This document shows, one piece after another, positions 8,834 to 16,248 of a stretch of 64,000 bases of DNA. The stretch lies in contig CAYQQU010000007.1 in NCBI GenBank assembly GCA_964419545.1, positions 62,001 through 126,000 of the forward strand, read 5' to 3'. Numbering within the stretch: the stretch's first letter is position 1; the number at the start of each line of letters is the position of its first letter. The stretch is from CAYQQU01 sp964419545 (lineage in GTDB: Bacteria; Bacteroidota; Bacteroidia; Chitinophagales; Saprospiraceae). The position numbers and the translations under genes are program-made. Below the pieces are notes generated by a model that was not told the origin of the DNA, made no database searches, and worked only from the letters and a program-made list of their open reading frames with translations.

Positions 8834-8845
8834 GCGAATTTTCGC
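8834..8845. promoter_or_regulatory. Operator-like palindrome, copy 1
   Basis: GCGAATTTTCGC: arms GCGAA and TTCGC around TT. The same 12-mer recurs at 8898-8909, centre to centre 64 bases (about six helical turns). Both lie upstream of the acyl-CoA dehydrogenase gene. Confidence 0.5.
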
Positions 8846-8896
8846 TAAAATGTCGCGGCAGGTCTTTACAAAACGCCAAAAAGACATTAATTTTAT

Positions 8897-8910
8897 AGCG
8901 AATTTTCGCT
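8897..8910. promoter_or_regulatory. Operator-like palindrome, copy 2
   Basis: AGCGAATTTTCGCT: arms AGCGAA and TTCGCT around TT, with flanking T and A extending the symmetry. It lies 30 bases before the acyl-CoA dehydrogenase ATG and repeats the copy at 8834-8845. This is probably a binding site for a dimeric regulator of fatty-acid use; the regulator is not identified. Confidence 0.5.
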
Positions 8911-8939
8911 AATTCTCCAATTTTAAAAAATAGCCTATC

Positions 8940-10739
8940 ATGCCAGATACCCTTGTCCGACCCACAGTTCTCAAAGGTGGTGAATTTTTGATCAAAGACA
9001 CTCCGCCCGAAAGCGTCTTCGTACCCGAAGAGCTTTCCGAAGAGCAACGCATGATCCGCCAGACGGTGCGCGATTTTATGCACAACGAGATCCTGCCGCT
9101 TACCGATAAGATCGAAAAACAGGAAGAAGGCGTAGTCGTCGGCTTGCTGGAAAAGATCGCCGAACTGGGGCTGCTGGGCGCCCACATGCCCGAAGAGTAC
9201 GGCGGAATGGATCTGGACACCAATACCAATACCGTTATCGCTGACGCCCTGGGGCCGGCCGGTTCTTTCACCGTTTCCTACGCCGCACATATCGGCATCG
9301 GCATGCTTCCGATTTTGTATTTCGGGACGGCCGAGCAAAAAGAAAAATACCTGCCGCGCCTGATCTCCGGCGAACTGAAAGCTGCTTACTGCCTCACCGA
9401 ACCCGGTTCGGGGTCTGACGCCCTGGCGGCCAAGACGCGCGCCGACCTCACCGAAGACGGAAAATTCTACCGCATCAACGGCCAGAAGATGTGGATCTCC
9501 AACGCCGGTTTTGCCGACGTCTTCATCGTTTTCGCCCAGGTTGACGGCGATAAGTTTACCGGCTTTATTGTAGAACGCGACAGCGAAGGCCTTAAGCTGG
9601 GCGCCGAAGAGCACAAAATGGGCATCAAGGGGTCCTCTACCCGGCAGGTTTTCTTCGAAAATGTGCAAGTGCCGGCAGACAACGTACTGGGGCAGATCGG
9701 CAAAGGCCACCATATCGCGTTCAATGCCCTGAATATCGGTCGTTTCAAGCTCTGCGCCCTGTGTACCGGCGGCGCAAAAATGAGTGTGAGCACCGCTGTG
9801 CGCTACGCCAAGGAACGCATCCAGTTCAAACAACCGATCGCCAACTTCGGGGCCATCCAGTATAAGCTGGCCGAACAGGCCATTCGCACCTTCGCTTCCG
9901 ATTCGGCGATGTATCGCGTCTCCAACCTGATGGAACAAAAAGTAAAGGCTCTGAAAACGGAAGGGGAAGACTTCGCCTCCGCCAAACTGAAAGCTGCCGA
10001 AGAATACGCCATCGAATGCGCCATGCTGAAAGTCGTCGGCTCCGAGGTGCTCGACTACGTGGTGGACGAAACGGTGCAGGTGCACGGCGGTATGGGTTTT
10101 TCCGAAGAAGGAACGGCCGCCCGCGCTTATCGCGACTCGCGCATTAACCGCATCTACGAGGGCACCAACGAGATCAACCGCCTGCTTTCGGTTGATATGC
10201 TGCTCCGCCGGGCTCTGAAAGGGGAGCTGGATATTGTCGGCCCGGCCTGGGAAGTGCAAAAGGAGCTGGCCTCGATGCCCAGTTTCGAAAAACCGGAAGG
10301 CAGCTACGCCGCCGAGCGAAAAGCAGTAAAAGATTTCAAAAAAGCCTTGCTGATGACCGCCGGCGCCGCCGCCAAGCTGCAAATGGACGGCAAGCTGAAC
10401 CTCAAAACGGAACAGGAGATCATCATGAACGTAGCCGATATGATGATCGACGTATTTCTTGCGGAATCTATGCTGTTGCGCATTGAAAAACTGACCGGCC
10501 TGGAAAAACCGGTCGACCAGCATGTATACGACGCCATGTTGCGCACCTTCATCACTGACGCCAACGCTCGCATCTATAAGAACGGCGCCGACGCCATCGT
10601 CTCCTTCGCCGAGGGCGATCTGAGACGGACCCTGCTGATGGGGCTTAAGCGCTTTACCAAATACGATCCGGCTAATGTAAAAGCCGATCGCCGCCTGATC
10701 GCGAAGACGCTGATCGAAGCGAATGAATATTGCTTCTGA
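8940..10739 (+). CDS. Acyl-CoA dehydrogenase, long form (VLCAD/ACAD9-like)
   Basis: 599 residues. It introduces the alpha-beta double bond in acyl-CoA, using FAD and passing electrons to electron-transfer flavoprotein. Both family signatures are present: AYCLTEPGSGSDAL (about residue 150) and the C-terminal QVHGGMGFSEEGTAARAYRD. The probable catalytic base is E407 in RIYEGTNEINRL, the position used by medium- and very-long-chain enzymes. About 160 residues beyond the standard 380-430 core place it with the longer VLCAD/ACAD9-type enzymes. It is monocistronic, with two palindromes upstream and hairpins downstream. Confidence 0.93.
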   Translation: MPDTLVRPTVLKGGEFLIKDTPPESVFVPEELSEEQRMIRQTVRDFMHNEILPLTDKIEKQEEGVVVGLLEKIAELGLLGAHMPEEYGGMDLDTNTNTVIADALGPAGSFTVSYAAHIGIGMLPILYFGTAEQKEKYLPRLISGELKAAYCLTEPGSGSDALAAKTRADLTEDGKFYRINGQKMWISNAGFADVFIVFAQVDGDKFTGFIVERDSEGLKLGAEEHKMGIKGSSTRQVFFENVQVPADNVLGQIGKGHHIAFNALNIGRFKLCALCTGGAKMSVSTAVRYAKERIQFKQPIANFGAIQYKLAEQAIRTFASDSAMYRVSNLMEQKVKALKTEGEDFASAKLKAAEEYAIECAMLKVVGSEVLDYVVDETVQVHGGMGFSEEGTAARAYRDSRINRIYEGTNEINRLLSVDMLLRRALKGELDIVGPAWEVQKELASMPSFEKPEGSYAAERKAVKDFKKALLMTAGAAAKLQMDGKLNLKTEQEIIMNVADMMIDVFLAESMLLRIEKLTGLEKPVDQHVYDAMLRTFITDANARIYKNGADAIVSFAEGDLRRTLLMGLKRFTKYDPANVKADRRLIAKTLIEANEYCF

Positions 10740-10773
10740 TCGAGTGCCCTCAGGGCAAATAACCTTCTTCTGC

Positions 10774-10864
10774 GAGCGTCCGTTGCTTTTGGCGAAAGCC
10801 TCAGAAACGGACGCTCTTGCCCGGGTTATTCATGGGATAGATTATAATCCCTGAATAACCCGGG
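10774..10864. terminator. Two hairpins between convergent genes
   Basis: The first hairpin is GAGCGTCCGTT (10774-10784) with its perfect complement at 10806-10816. The second has 13-bp arms CCCGGGTTATTCA (10820-10832) and complement (10852-10864), with an inner GGGAT/ATCCC pair. They lie between the converging acyl-CoA dehydrogenase and DUF1361 genes and could serve both. No long T tract follows. Confidence 0.6.
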
Positions 10865-10890
10865 TTTGCCTGACGGCTGCGGGATAAACG

Positions 10891-11565
10891 CTATCCCATA
10901 CCTCTTCTTTGCTTTTCCTTTCCGAAAATGAAATACAGCACATTCAAAAAGCCGCCCCAGAGCAGGGTGAAAACCAACGGCTCGGCGGGCTGGGCGGCCA
11001 GTTCCTCAAAGTAATAGATCAGCGAAGCCGGCTGGGTAAATACATCCCAACTGTTCCAGCGGCCGAAACGGCCGATGTATACGCCAAAGCCGGTCAGCCA
11101 GAGACTCACGGCGACCACCAGAGTGGCGACCTTTTCATGGTATTGCGAGCTAAGCCAGGCATACACCCGTTGCAGCGAACGCAATCCCAGCCAGATGCCC
11201 AATGTCGCATACGAGGAAAGCAGGAGTAAATCGTACCACCACGGAATGGGCGGTCGCGATCGCAGGTGAACGAAGTCGGTTAGGATATAGGGCGCATTGG
11301 GTAAAAACAGCAGCCAAAGCCCCAGCAATCCGAAAGCGACGACATCGGCGCGGCGACGCCTTGTCAGGTGACCGGACAGCTCGTACGGGAGCCAGGCCAG
11401 GAACAGATTCCAAACCAGGAATAACATGGTGGGCGGCCCCAGTGAGAAAGCGGTAAATTGGGGATGGGCTGCGCCGTTGGTGTACCAGATCATGCGGCCA
11501 ATGAGGAGCAAAACGCCAAAACCAAGCAAAACCCCCATGGAGCGGGTCGATGTTGTCGGGTGCAT
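10891..11565 (-). CDS. DUF1361 integral membrane protein
   Basis: 224 residues with about six hydrophobic helices (for example GVLLGFGVLLLIGRMIW, FLVWNLFLAWLPYELS and VVAFGLLGLWLLFLPNAPYIL). The LVWNLFLAWLPYELS pattern and the LPNAPYILTDFVHLR stretch fit the DUF1361 family, which has no established function. A palindrome matching the one in front of the regulator operon at 12652 lies about 93 bases before its start (11658-11673), so it may share that regulator. Confidence 0.75.
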   Translation of the reverse strand: MHPTTSTRSMGVLLGFGVLLLIGRMIWYTNGAAHPQFTAFSLGPPTMLFLVWNLFLAWLPYELSGHLTRRRRADVVAFGLLGLWLLFLPNAPYILTDFVHLRSRPPIPWWYDLLLLSSYATLGIWLGLRSLQRVYAWLSSQYHEKVATLVVAVSLWLTGFGVYIGRFGRWNSWDVFTQPASLIYYFEELAAQPAEPLVFTLLWGGFLNVLYFIFGKEKQRRGMG

Positions 11566-11657
11566 AGTCTTTTCTACTGTTTTGATTTACGGAAATGCGG
11601 AGGGCAGCTTTTTTGCAAAGGATGAGCGTTCCTCCTTTCCTTTTACGCGATAAAGAG

Positions 11658-11673
11658 CTTTGAGATTCAAAGT
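11658..11673. promoter_or_regulatory. Operator-like palindrome upstream of the DUF1361 gene
   Basis: CTTTGA-GAT-TCAAAG, 6+3+6. Together with the next bases TTG it matches the site at 12661-12677 at all but one of the shared positions (CTTTGAGRTTCAAAGTTG), in the same orientation. It lies upstream of the minus-strand DUF1361 gene and downstream of the winged-helix gene. Confidence 0.55.
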
Positions 11674-11701
11674 TGAGCTGTAAAAAAAAATTTTCCCCGG
11701 A

Positions 11702-12004
11702 TTATTCATCTCGGAGCTTAAGCAGTTTTTCGAGTGCGTCGAGGTGTCGGTTAAAGGCGGTGCGGCCTGCCTCGGTGACCCGGTAAGACGTATTGGGTTT
11801 GCGGCCCACAAATCGCTTGCGTACTTCCAGATAAGTAGCCTTTTCCAGGGCCCGGATATGGCTGGCCAGCCGTCCGTCCGTCAGTTCCAGCCGCTCTTTC
11901 AGCGTATTGAAATCTACCCACTCGTCGACCAGCAGGATCGACATGATACCCAGTCGTACCCGGTGATCAAAAGCTTTATTCAGGTAGGTGAGGATTTCTT
12001 TCAT
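11702..12004 (-). CDS. Small winged-helix transcriptional regulator
   Basis: 100 residues, nearly all one winged-helix domain: VRLGIMSILLVDEWVDFNTLKERLELTDGRLASHIRALEKATYL contains the helix-turn-helix, and RKPNTSYRVTEAGRTAF is the wing. It fits the stand-alone HTH_34 (MarR/ArsR-like) type. No metal-binding Cys is present. It is followed without delay by nothing on its strand, but its own start is only 3 bases after the membrane-protein stop, so the two form an operon. The palindrome at 12661-12677 in that operon's promoter suggests autoregulation (inference). Confidence 0.85.
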   Translation of the reverse strand: MKEILTYLNKAFDHRVRLGIMSILLVDEWVDFNTLKERLELTDGRLASHIRALEKATYLEVRKRFVGRKPNTSYRVTEAGRTAFNRHLDALEKLLKLRDE

Positions 12005-12007
12005 GGG

Positions 12008-12652
12008 TTATCGCTCGTATTTCCAATACATCCATACGCCGTATACAATGTGCAGCAGTCCGAAACCCAGAGCCCACAGTTCCAGGCCGAAGCCCGGCCG
12101 GAAAGAGGCGAACAAGCCCAGGGCAATTTCGGAAAGGCCAAGCCAACGGATATCGTTGAGGGTGTACTTACTGGCGTTGACCAGCGCCAGCCCGTAAAAA
12201 ACCAGGGTAGTCGGGGCGATGAGGCCCAGCAGGCCGTGGTAGAACAGGGCCATCACAAAAACGCCGCCGGTAGCCAGCGGGATCGCCAGGTTGAGCAGCA
12301 ACCGCCGCGTGAGCGCGTCCCAAACCGGCAGGCCTTTGCGTCGCGCTTTCCGCGTAGTGAAATAGATGCCGCTGGTGATCGCCCCGGCGAGAACGATCGC
12401 CGCATCCAGCAGAAAAAAGGCGATGTAGTCCATTCCCCATCGCTCGCTGTTCAGGGCGGCTTCGTAATACCGGAAACGCCCGGCAAAGGGCGTGCTGCCG
12501 AGATAGATGTATACGGCCGCCGCACCGGCCAGGGCCCACAAGCCGGCGGCTACCCCGGAAAGACCGCTCAATGAGATAAAGCGGGAGGAGCGTTCCATCA
12601 GAGAACGGATCTCCTGGAGGGTCTCAAGCGAAGAGGAGTGCGATTGGGTCAT
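12008..12652 (-). CDS. Multi-pass membrane protein, partner of the winged-helix regulator
   Basis: 214 residues with about six hydrophobic helices, for example GVAAGLWALAGAAAVYIYL, FFLLDAAIVLAGAITSGIYF, LLNLAIPLATGGVFVMALFY and GFGLLHIVYGVWMYW. No catalytic motif is seen. The basic start and Ser/Glu-rich N-terminus face the cytoplasm. It is the first gene of a two-gene operon with the winged-helix regulator. This pairing recurs in Bacteroidota, where the membrane protein is uncharacterised; it may sense or sequester the regulator, which is inference. Confidence 0.75.
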   Translation of the reverse strand: MTQSHSSSLETLQEIRSLMERSSRFISLSGLSGVAAGLWALAGAAAVYIYLGSTPFAGRFRYYEAALNSERWGMDYIAFFLLDAAIVLAGAITSGIYFTTRKARRKGLPVWDALTRRLLLNLAIPLATGGVFVMALFYHGLLGLIAPTTLVFYGLALVNASKYTLNDIRWLGLSEIALGLFASFRPGFGLELWALGFGLLHIVYGVWMYWKYER

Positions 12653-12660
12653 GCAAAAGG

Positions 12661-12677
12661 ACTTTGAGGTTCAAAGT
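12661..12677. promoter_or_regulatory. Operator-like palindrome at the regulator operon promoter
   Basis: ACTTTGA-GGT-TCAAAGT, 7+3+7, perfect arms, lying 9-25 bases before the operon start codon at 12652. On the minus strand it reads AACTTTGA, close to a TAnnTTTG -7 box, so bound protein would block transcription. It matches the palindrome at 11658-11673. Confidence 0.6.
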
Positions 12678-12712
12678 TGGGAAAAAATTACTTTACTTGC
12701 AAGCGCTGAGCT

Positions 12713-14047
12713 TTATTCTTCCTCGTTATCCGGGTGCATGGCCTGGCGAAATTGGCTGGGAAGGAGCGATACTGCGCCGCCCGAGAATTTTTCCAGGCTG
12801 ATGGCCAGCAGGATATAAACTTCGGTGATGCCGGGAACGGGCATAAAGGCCATCGAAAAGAAAGGCAGGAAACGCGGAATATCTTTGAGCTGGTCGACAG
12901 CTTCTTTGATCTCAACCTTACTGGGAAAATCGTCGCGTTCCCGCAGCCTCAGCCGGTGGGCGAGGAGGCGGGCCAAGGTGCCGGCCATGTCGCGGGTTTC
13001 CACGTATTCCATTTTGGCGGCGCGGGCCAGCCGGGTAAAGTTATCGAGCGCAGCGCGGGCCAGCAGGTGCAGGCCCACGCTCTTGGCCTGGTAGAAGTGC
13101 AGTTGCTTGCCGTATTTATACAAAAAGCATCCGAGGTCGGCTTCGCTGGCCAGCAGATCAGCTTCCCTTAGATCGAGTTTTTCAGTCAGCTGGTGCAGAA
13201 AATCGGTTTCCCGCCGGTCGGTCCGGGCGTCGGCATAGATGGCGAGCACCCCCAAGTCGAGTAAAAACCGGCGTGCGATCCAGTCGAGCTCAGGCAAGTC
13301 GAGTTCGGCCGGAACCGGGAGATCGGGCGTTGCCGGCAGGCGCCGGGCCGCCAGCCACCGGCCGGATCGTTGAAAATGTCGGAGTAACTTTTTCTCCTGC
13401 CGCACTACTTTCCGGTCGGTCCGGGCGGCTATAGTGAGCACTTGCATCGTCAACTGGTGCATGTCCCGCTTTCGACGCACGAGCTGGGGGAAATAGTCAG
13501 CCGGAGCGAAGCCGGGCGCTGCCGCTTTCCGGCAGTAATCCCGAAAGAAATACAGGTCCCAGAACAAGTCGCTATTGATGCCGGACCGTTGAAAATCGAA
13601 GAAGGATTTCCGGTAGCTGACCCGTTGCAGGAGTATACTTTCGGTCAGCTCCGGAGCTCGTTGCAGGCCGAACTCGTGCAGGCCCCGGTAGTATTCGCGA
13701 ATCCGCTTTCCGTTCTCATTGATGGCTTGGGCGTAGTTTTCCTTTGTTTGCGGGGGGTGTTCCAGCAGGCGGACGTGCAGCATGGTGTCGAGGAGGATCA
13801 GCTTGGCGCGGCGCGTTGTGGGCAGGGCTTGTATTTGCTTATGGTCTTCGTTGACAAAAGGATAATGAATGGGAAAGCCGTAGAGGAGTCCGCTTTGTTG
13901 CAGCGATAAGTAGAAAGGGTGTCGCAGGCTTTCGAAGCGCTCGGCGGCCTCCCGGGCCGGCGGTGCTACGGTTTCCAGATGCAGCGGATGCTTTTGGCGA
14001 TAGCTGAGGTATTGGTCAAACCAATCGGAGGCGGCAAAATCGATCAT
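12713..14047 (-). CDS. TerB-like protein with LETM1-like C-terminus
   Basis: 444 residues, no signal peptide. The middle contains two stretches resembling TerB-like helical repeats: VLTIAARTDRKVVRQEKKLL and LGVLAIYADARTDRRETDFL, each with the acidic/basic helix pattern of those domains. Near the C-terminus, IPRFLPFFSMAFMPVPGITEVYILLAISL is hydrophobic and resembles the membrane anchor of LETM1-like proteins; Bacteroidota homologues have been labelled LETM1-related. It probably sits at the inner membrane. Stand-alone gene; a hydrophobic-tail anchor is the firmest statement. Function unknown. Confidence 0.55.
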   Translation of the reverse strand: MIDFAASDWFDQYLSYRQKHPLHLETVAPPAREAAERFESLRHPFYLSLQQSGLLYGFPIHYPFVNEDHKQIQALPTTRRAKLILLDTMLHVRLLEHPPQTKENYAQAINENGKRIREYYRGLHEFGLQRAPELTESILLQRVSYRKSFFDFQRSGINSDLFWDLYFFRDYCRKAAAPGFAPADYFPQLVRRKRDMHQLTMQVLTIAARTDRKVVRQEKKLLRHFQRSGRWLAARRLPATPDLPVPAELDLPELDWIARRFLLDLGVLAIYADARTDRRETDFLHQLTEKLDLREADLLASEADLGCFLYKYGKQLHFYQAKSVGLHLLARAALDNFTRLARAAKMEYVETRDMAGTLARLLAHRLRLRERDDFPSKVEIKEAVDQLKDIPRFLPFFSMAFMPVPGITEVYILLAISLEKFSGGAVSLLPSQFRQAMHPDNEEE

Positions 14048-14106
14048 TACCTTTGTTTATGCCGGTGCATATTACGGCAGATTCGCCGGGCGGCCAAAAA
14101 AATTAG

Positions 14107-14970
14107 TCAAAAGGGGGCTGCCAATCCGATGAACGGAAGGGGAATGAATGCGGGGGAGTTATCGGGAGAAAGCGCGCCGATGAGTATAAAATCCCAGTGT
14201 ATCCTCCGGCCGGTACGCCGTACGCCGAAGGTGGTCAGCGCCCCCGAGCCGTCGGAGAAAACCCAGTTGTCTGAAACGAAAGCGTATTGTGGGTCGAACT
14301 GCCATTTTCCGCCGATAAACGCCACCGGTGGCGGGTTGCTGAAGCGATCGCCCGGAAAAGCCTGACCGGCCCCGAAGCTAAAGTGCGTTGCGGTGGAGCC
14401 GACCGTAACCAAAGCCATCGGCATCACGATGTCGACCAGGCTGGTGGAAAAAGGCTCGTTGATAAGAGCTGCCGCTAGGCCGACCTGGATGCGGTCCTGG
14501 GCAACGGGGTAGGTGAACTTCGGCAACGCCAGTATACTCGGGAACGTGGGCTCAAAACTGAAGATGGAGATCAGCTCCGTCCCCAGCCCCAGTGAAAAAT
14601 GATCCACGATGCCGATGTCCACGCCGTGCAGAAAAATCATATAGTTGCGGTAGACCACTTCCCCTTTTTTCATATTGTGAGCAGTAGGCGTGCCCCACAG
14701 CCGGTAGTCGCTGACGGAAGGCCGGTAGCCGAGGTTGGTTTTGTTTTCGGTGATGGAGACGATCCGGTCGAGGTCGATGCGGAGCGTACCCACGCTCTCC
14801 GTCTCGATGATCAGGAAGCCGTCCAGTTCGGCCAGTTTTCTGCCGGTCAGAAAACTGCCGTCTTTAAGGCTGATCTCGATCCGGTTGAGCGGCCGGCGCT
14901 GGGCCTGCCCCGGGGTGGCGAGAGCGAAGAACAATGGCAGGAGCAGGAGGTAGGCCCTAAGCATAGTCAA
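14107..14970 (-). CDS. Exported beta-rich envelope protein, unknown function
   Basis: 287 residues with a signal peptide (about residues 1-23, ending in ALATPGQAQ). A small N-terminal beta domain (IEISLKDGSFLTGRKLAELD...) is followed by alternating beta strands such as GVDIGIVDHFSLGLGTELI and RIQVGLAAALINEPF that suggest an outer-membrane barrel. The C-terminus is PFIGLAAPF rather than a strong barrel-terminal Phe/Trp motif. It is divergent from the HTH regulator at 15044, separated by 73 bases, so regulation by that neighbour is possible. I do not recognise the family. Confidence 0.6.
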   Translation of the reverse strand: MTMLRAYLLLLPLFFALATPGQAQRRPLNRIEISLKDGSFLTGRKLAELDGFLIIETESVGTLRIDLDRIVSITENKTNLGYRPSVSDYRLWGTPTAHNMKKGEVVYRNYMIFLHGVDIGIVDHFSLGLGTELISIFSFEPTFPSILALPKFTYPVAQDRIQVGLAAALINEPFSTSLVDIVMPMALVTVGSTATHFSFGAGQAFPGDRFSNPPPVAFIGGKWQFDPQYAFVSDNWVFSDGSGALTTFGVRRTGRRIHWDFILIGALSPDNSPAFIPLPFIGLAAPF

Positions 14971-15043
14971 TGGGTTATTAAGGGATTAAAAATAAATAAT
15001 TTCAGCTTTTTACTAAATTACCGGTTCATTGGGCTTATCCGAT

Positions 15044-16063
15044 ATGGCGATGCAAGATTCTCTACAAAGCGAACTGATTGAACAGGTACTGCGATTTTTT
15101 CCGAAAAAAGCCGATGCCGTAGCACAACTATCTTCTTTACTCAACCTCGGCCGGGACGCTGTTTACCGAAGATTGCGGGGCGATACTATGCTAACGCCGG
15201 ACGAGTTGCGTCTGCTGGCTCGCGAGTTCGGTATTTCACTCGACGCCCTCGTTTTCGGAGAGACGGACTCCGTTTTTTTTACCTTCAATGCTTTTTCGCA
15301 GGAGATCAACCGGGTCGAAGATTACCTGCAGGGGTTTCACCATCACCTGGCGCAGTTGAACAATCTGCGGGAGGTCGAACTCTTTTACGCTTCCTCGGAA
15401 ATGCCCGTTTTCCATTATTTCTTTTTCCCCGAGCTGATCAGCTTCAAACTGTTCGTATGGGGCCGCACGGTCTGGGACCTCGACTTTTTGCAGCATCAGC
15501 CTTTCCGTTTCGGCCTCATCCCGCCCCATGCGCTGGAGATCGCCGATCAGATCCTCGAAGTGTACAAGAACCTGCGCACTACCGAACTGTGGTCGCTCAA
15601 CATCTTCGACAACACCCTCCACCAGATCGAATACCACGCCCGCAGCGGCAACTTTTCGGACGGCGAAGACGCGCTTTTGCTTTGCAAGCGCCTCGATCAG
15701 CTCGCCGAACACCTCTGCCTGATGGCCGAGCATGGACGTAAATTCCGCCTTCGTCAACATCCCGATAACGGCGCGGCCTTCAATCTCTACCACAACGAGA
15801 TGATCTACACCAACAACACCATTCTATTAAACGCGCCGCTGCAACGCGTCGTCTTTTCCACTTTCGGCGATCCCAACTTTTTGCGGAGCACCAACCCGCG
15901 GATCTGTGATTTCACCGAAGACTGGTTCCGAAAGATCATCAGTAAATCGACCTCCATCAGCAACCATTCCGAGGCGTCCCGCAACGGCTTCTTCAACGGC
16001 TTGCGCCGCCGCGTCGAACACACGCGCAAAGGCATCGAAATGCAGCTGGAACGCCCCTTCTGA
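15044..16063 (+). CDS. Helix-turn-helix regulator, Bacteroidota type
   Basis: 339 residues from the ATG at 15044; a TTG 15 bases upstream is in frame. The N-terminal helix-turn-helix (VAQLSSLLNLGRDAVYRRLRG...LTPDELRLLAREFGISLDAL) resembles that of XRE-type and related regulators. The remaining 250 residues are helix-rich and aromatic, without a known ligand domain. It is divergent from the exported protein at 14107 and lies upstream of a TonB receptor. It may control either neighbour; this is inference. The same architecture occurs in many Bacteroidota genomes. Confidence 0.7.
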   Translation: MAMQDSLQSELIEQVLRFFPKKADAVAQLSSLLNLGRDAVYRRLRGDTMLTPDELRLLAREFGISLDALVFGETDSVFFTFNAFSQEINRVEDYLQGFHHHLAQLNNLREVELFYASSEMPVFHYFFFPELISFKLFVWGRTVWDLDFLQHQPFRFGLIPPHALEIADQILEVYKNLRTTELWSLNIFDNTLHQIEYHARSGNFSDGEDALLLCKRLDQLAEHLCLMAEHGRKFRLRQHPDNGAAFNLYHNEMIYTNNTILLNAPLQRVVFSTFGDPNFLRSTNPRICDFTEDWFRKIISKSTSISNHSEASRNGFFNGLRRRVEHTRKGIEMQLERPF

Positions 16064-16248
16064 GAGGCTCCCCGGCAGTGGACCGGGCGAGTTCTATCGC
16101 CTGGAATCGCTCGCTACTATTCATTAGGCATATTCAACGATTCATTGTAAAAACTCGACGATACGTTCGATCAAACCGGCGCACAACCCGTAATACTCGC
16201 AATTTGTCGGTGATGGAAAATTTTTACACACCCAAATTGTAAGTTATT

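Noticed and set aside
8751..10523. 590-codon minus-strand reading opposite the acyl-CoA dehydrogenase
   Set aside because: Same reason: no recognisable motifs or ribosome site, while the plus strand encodes an intact enzyme.
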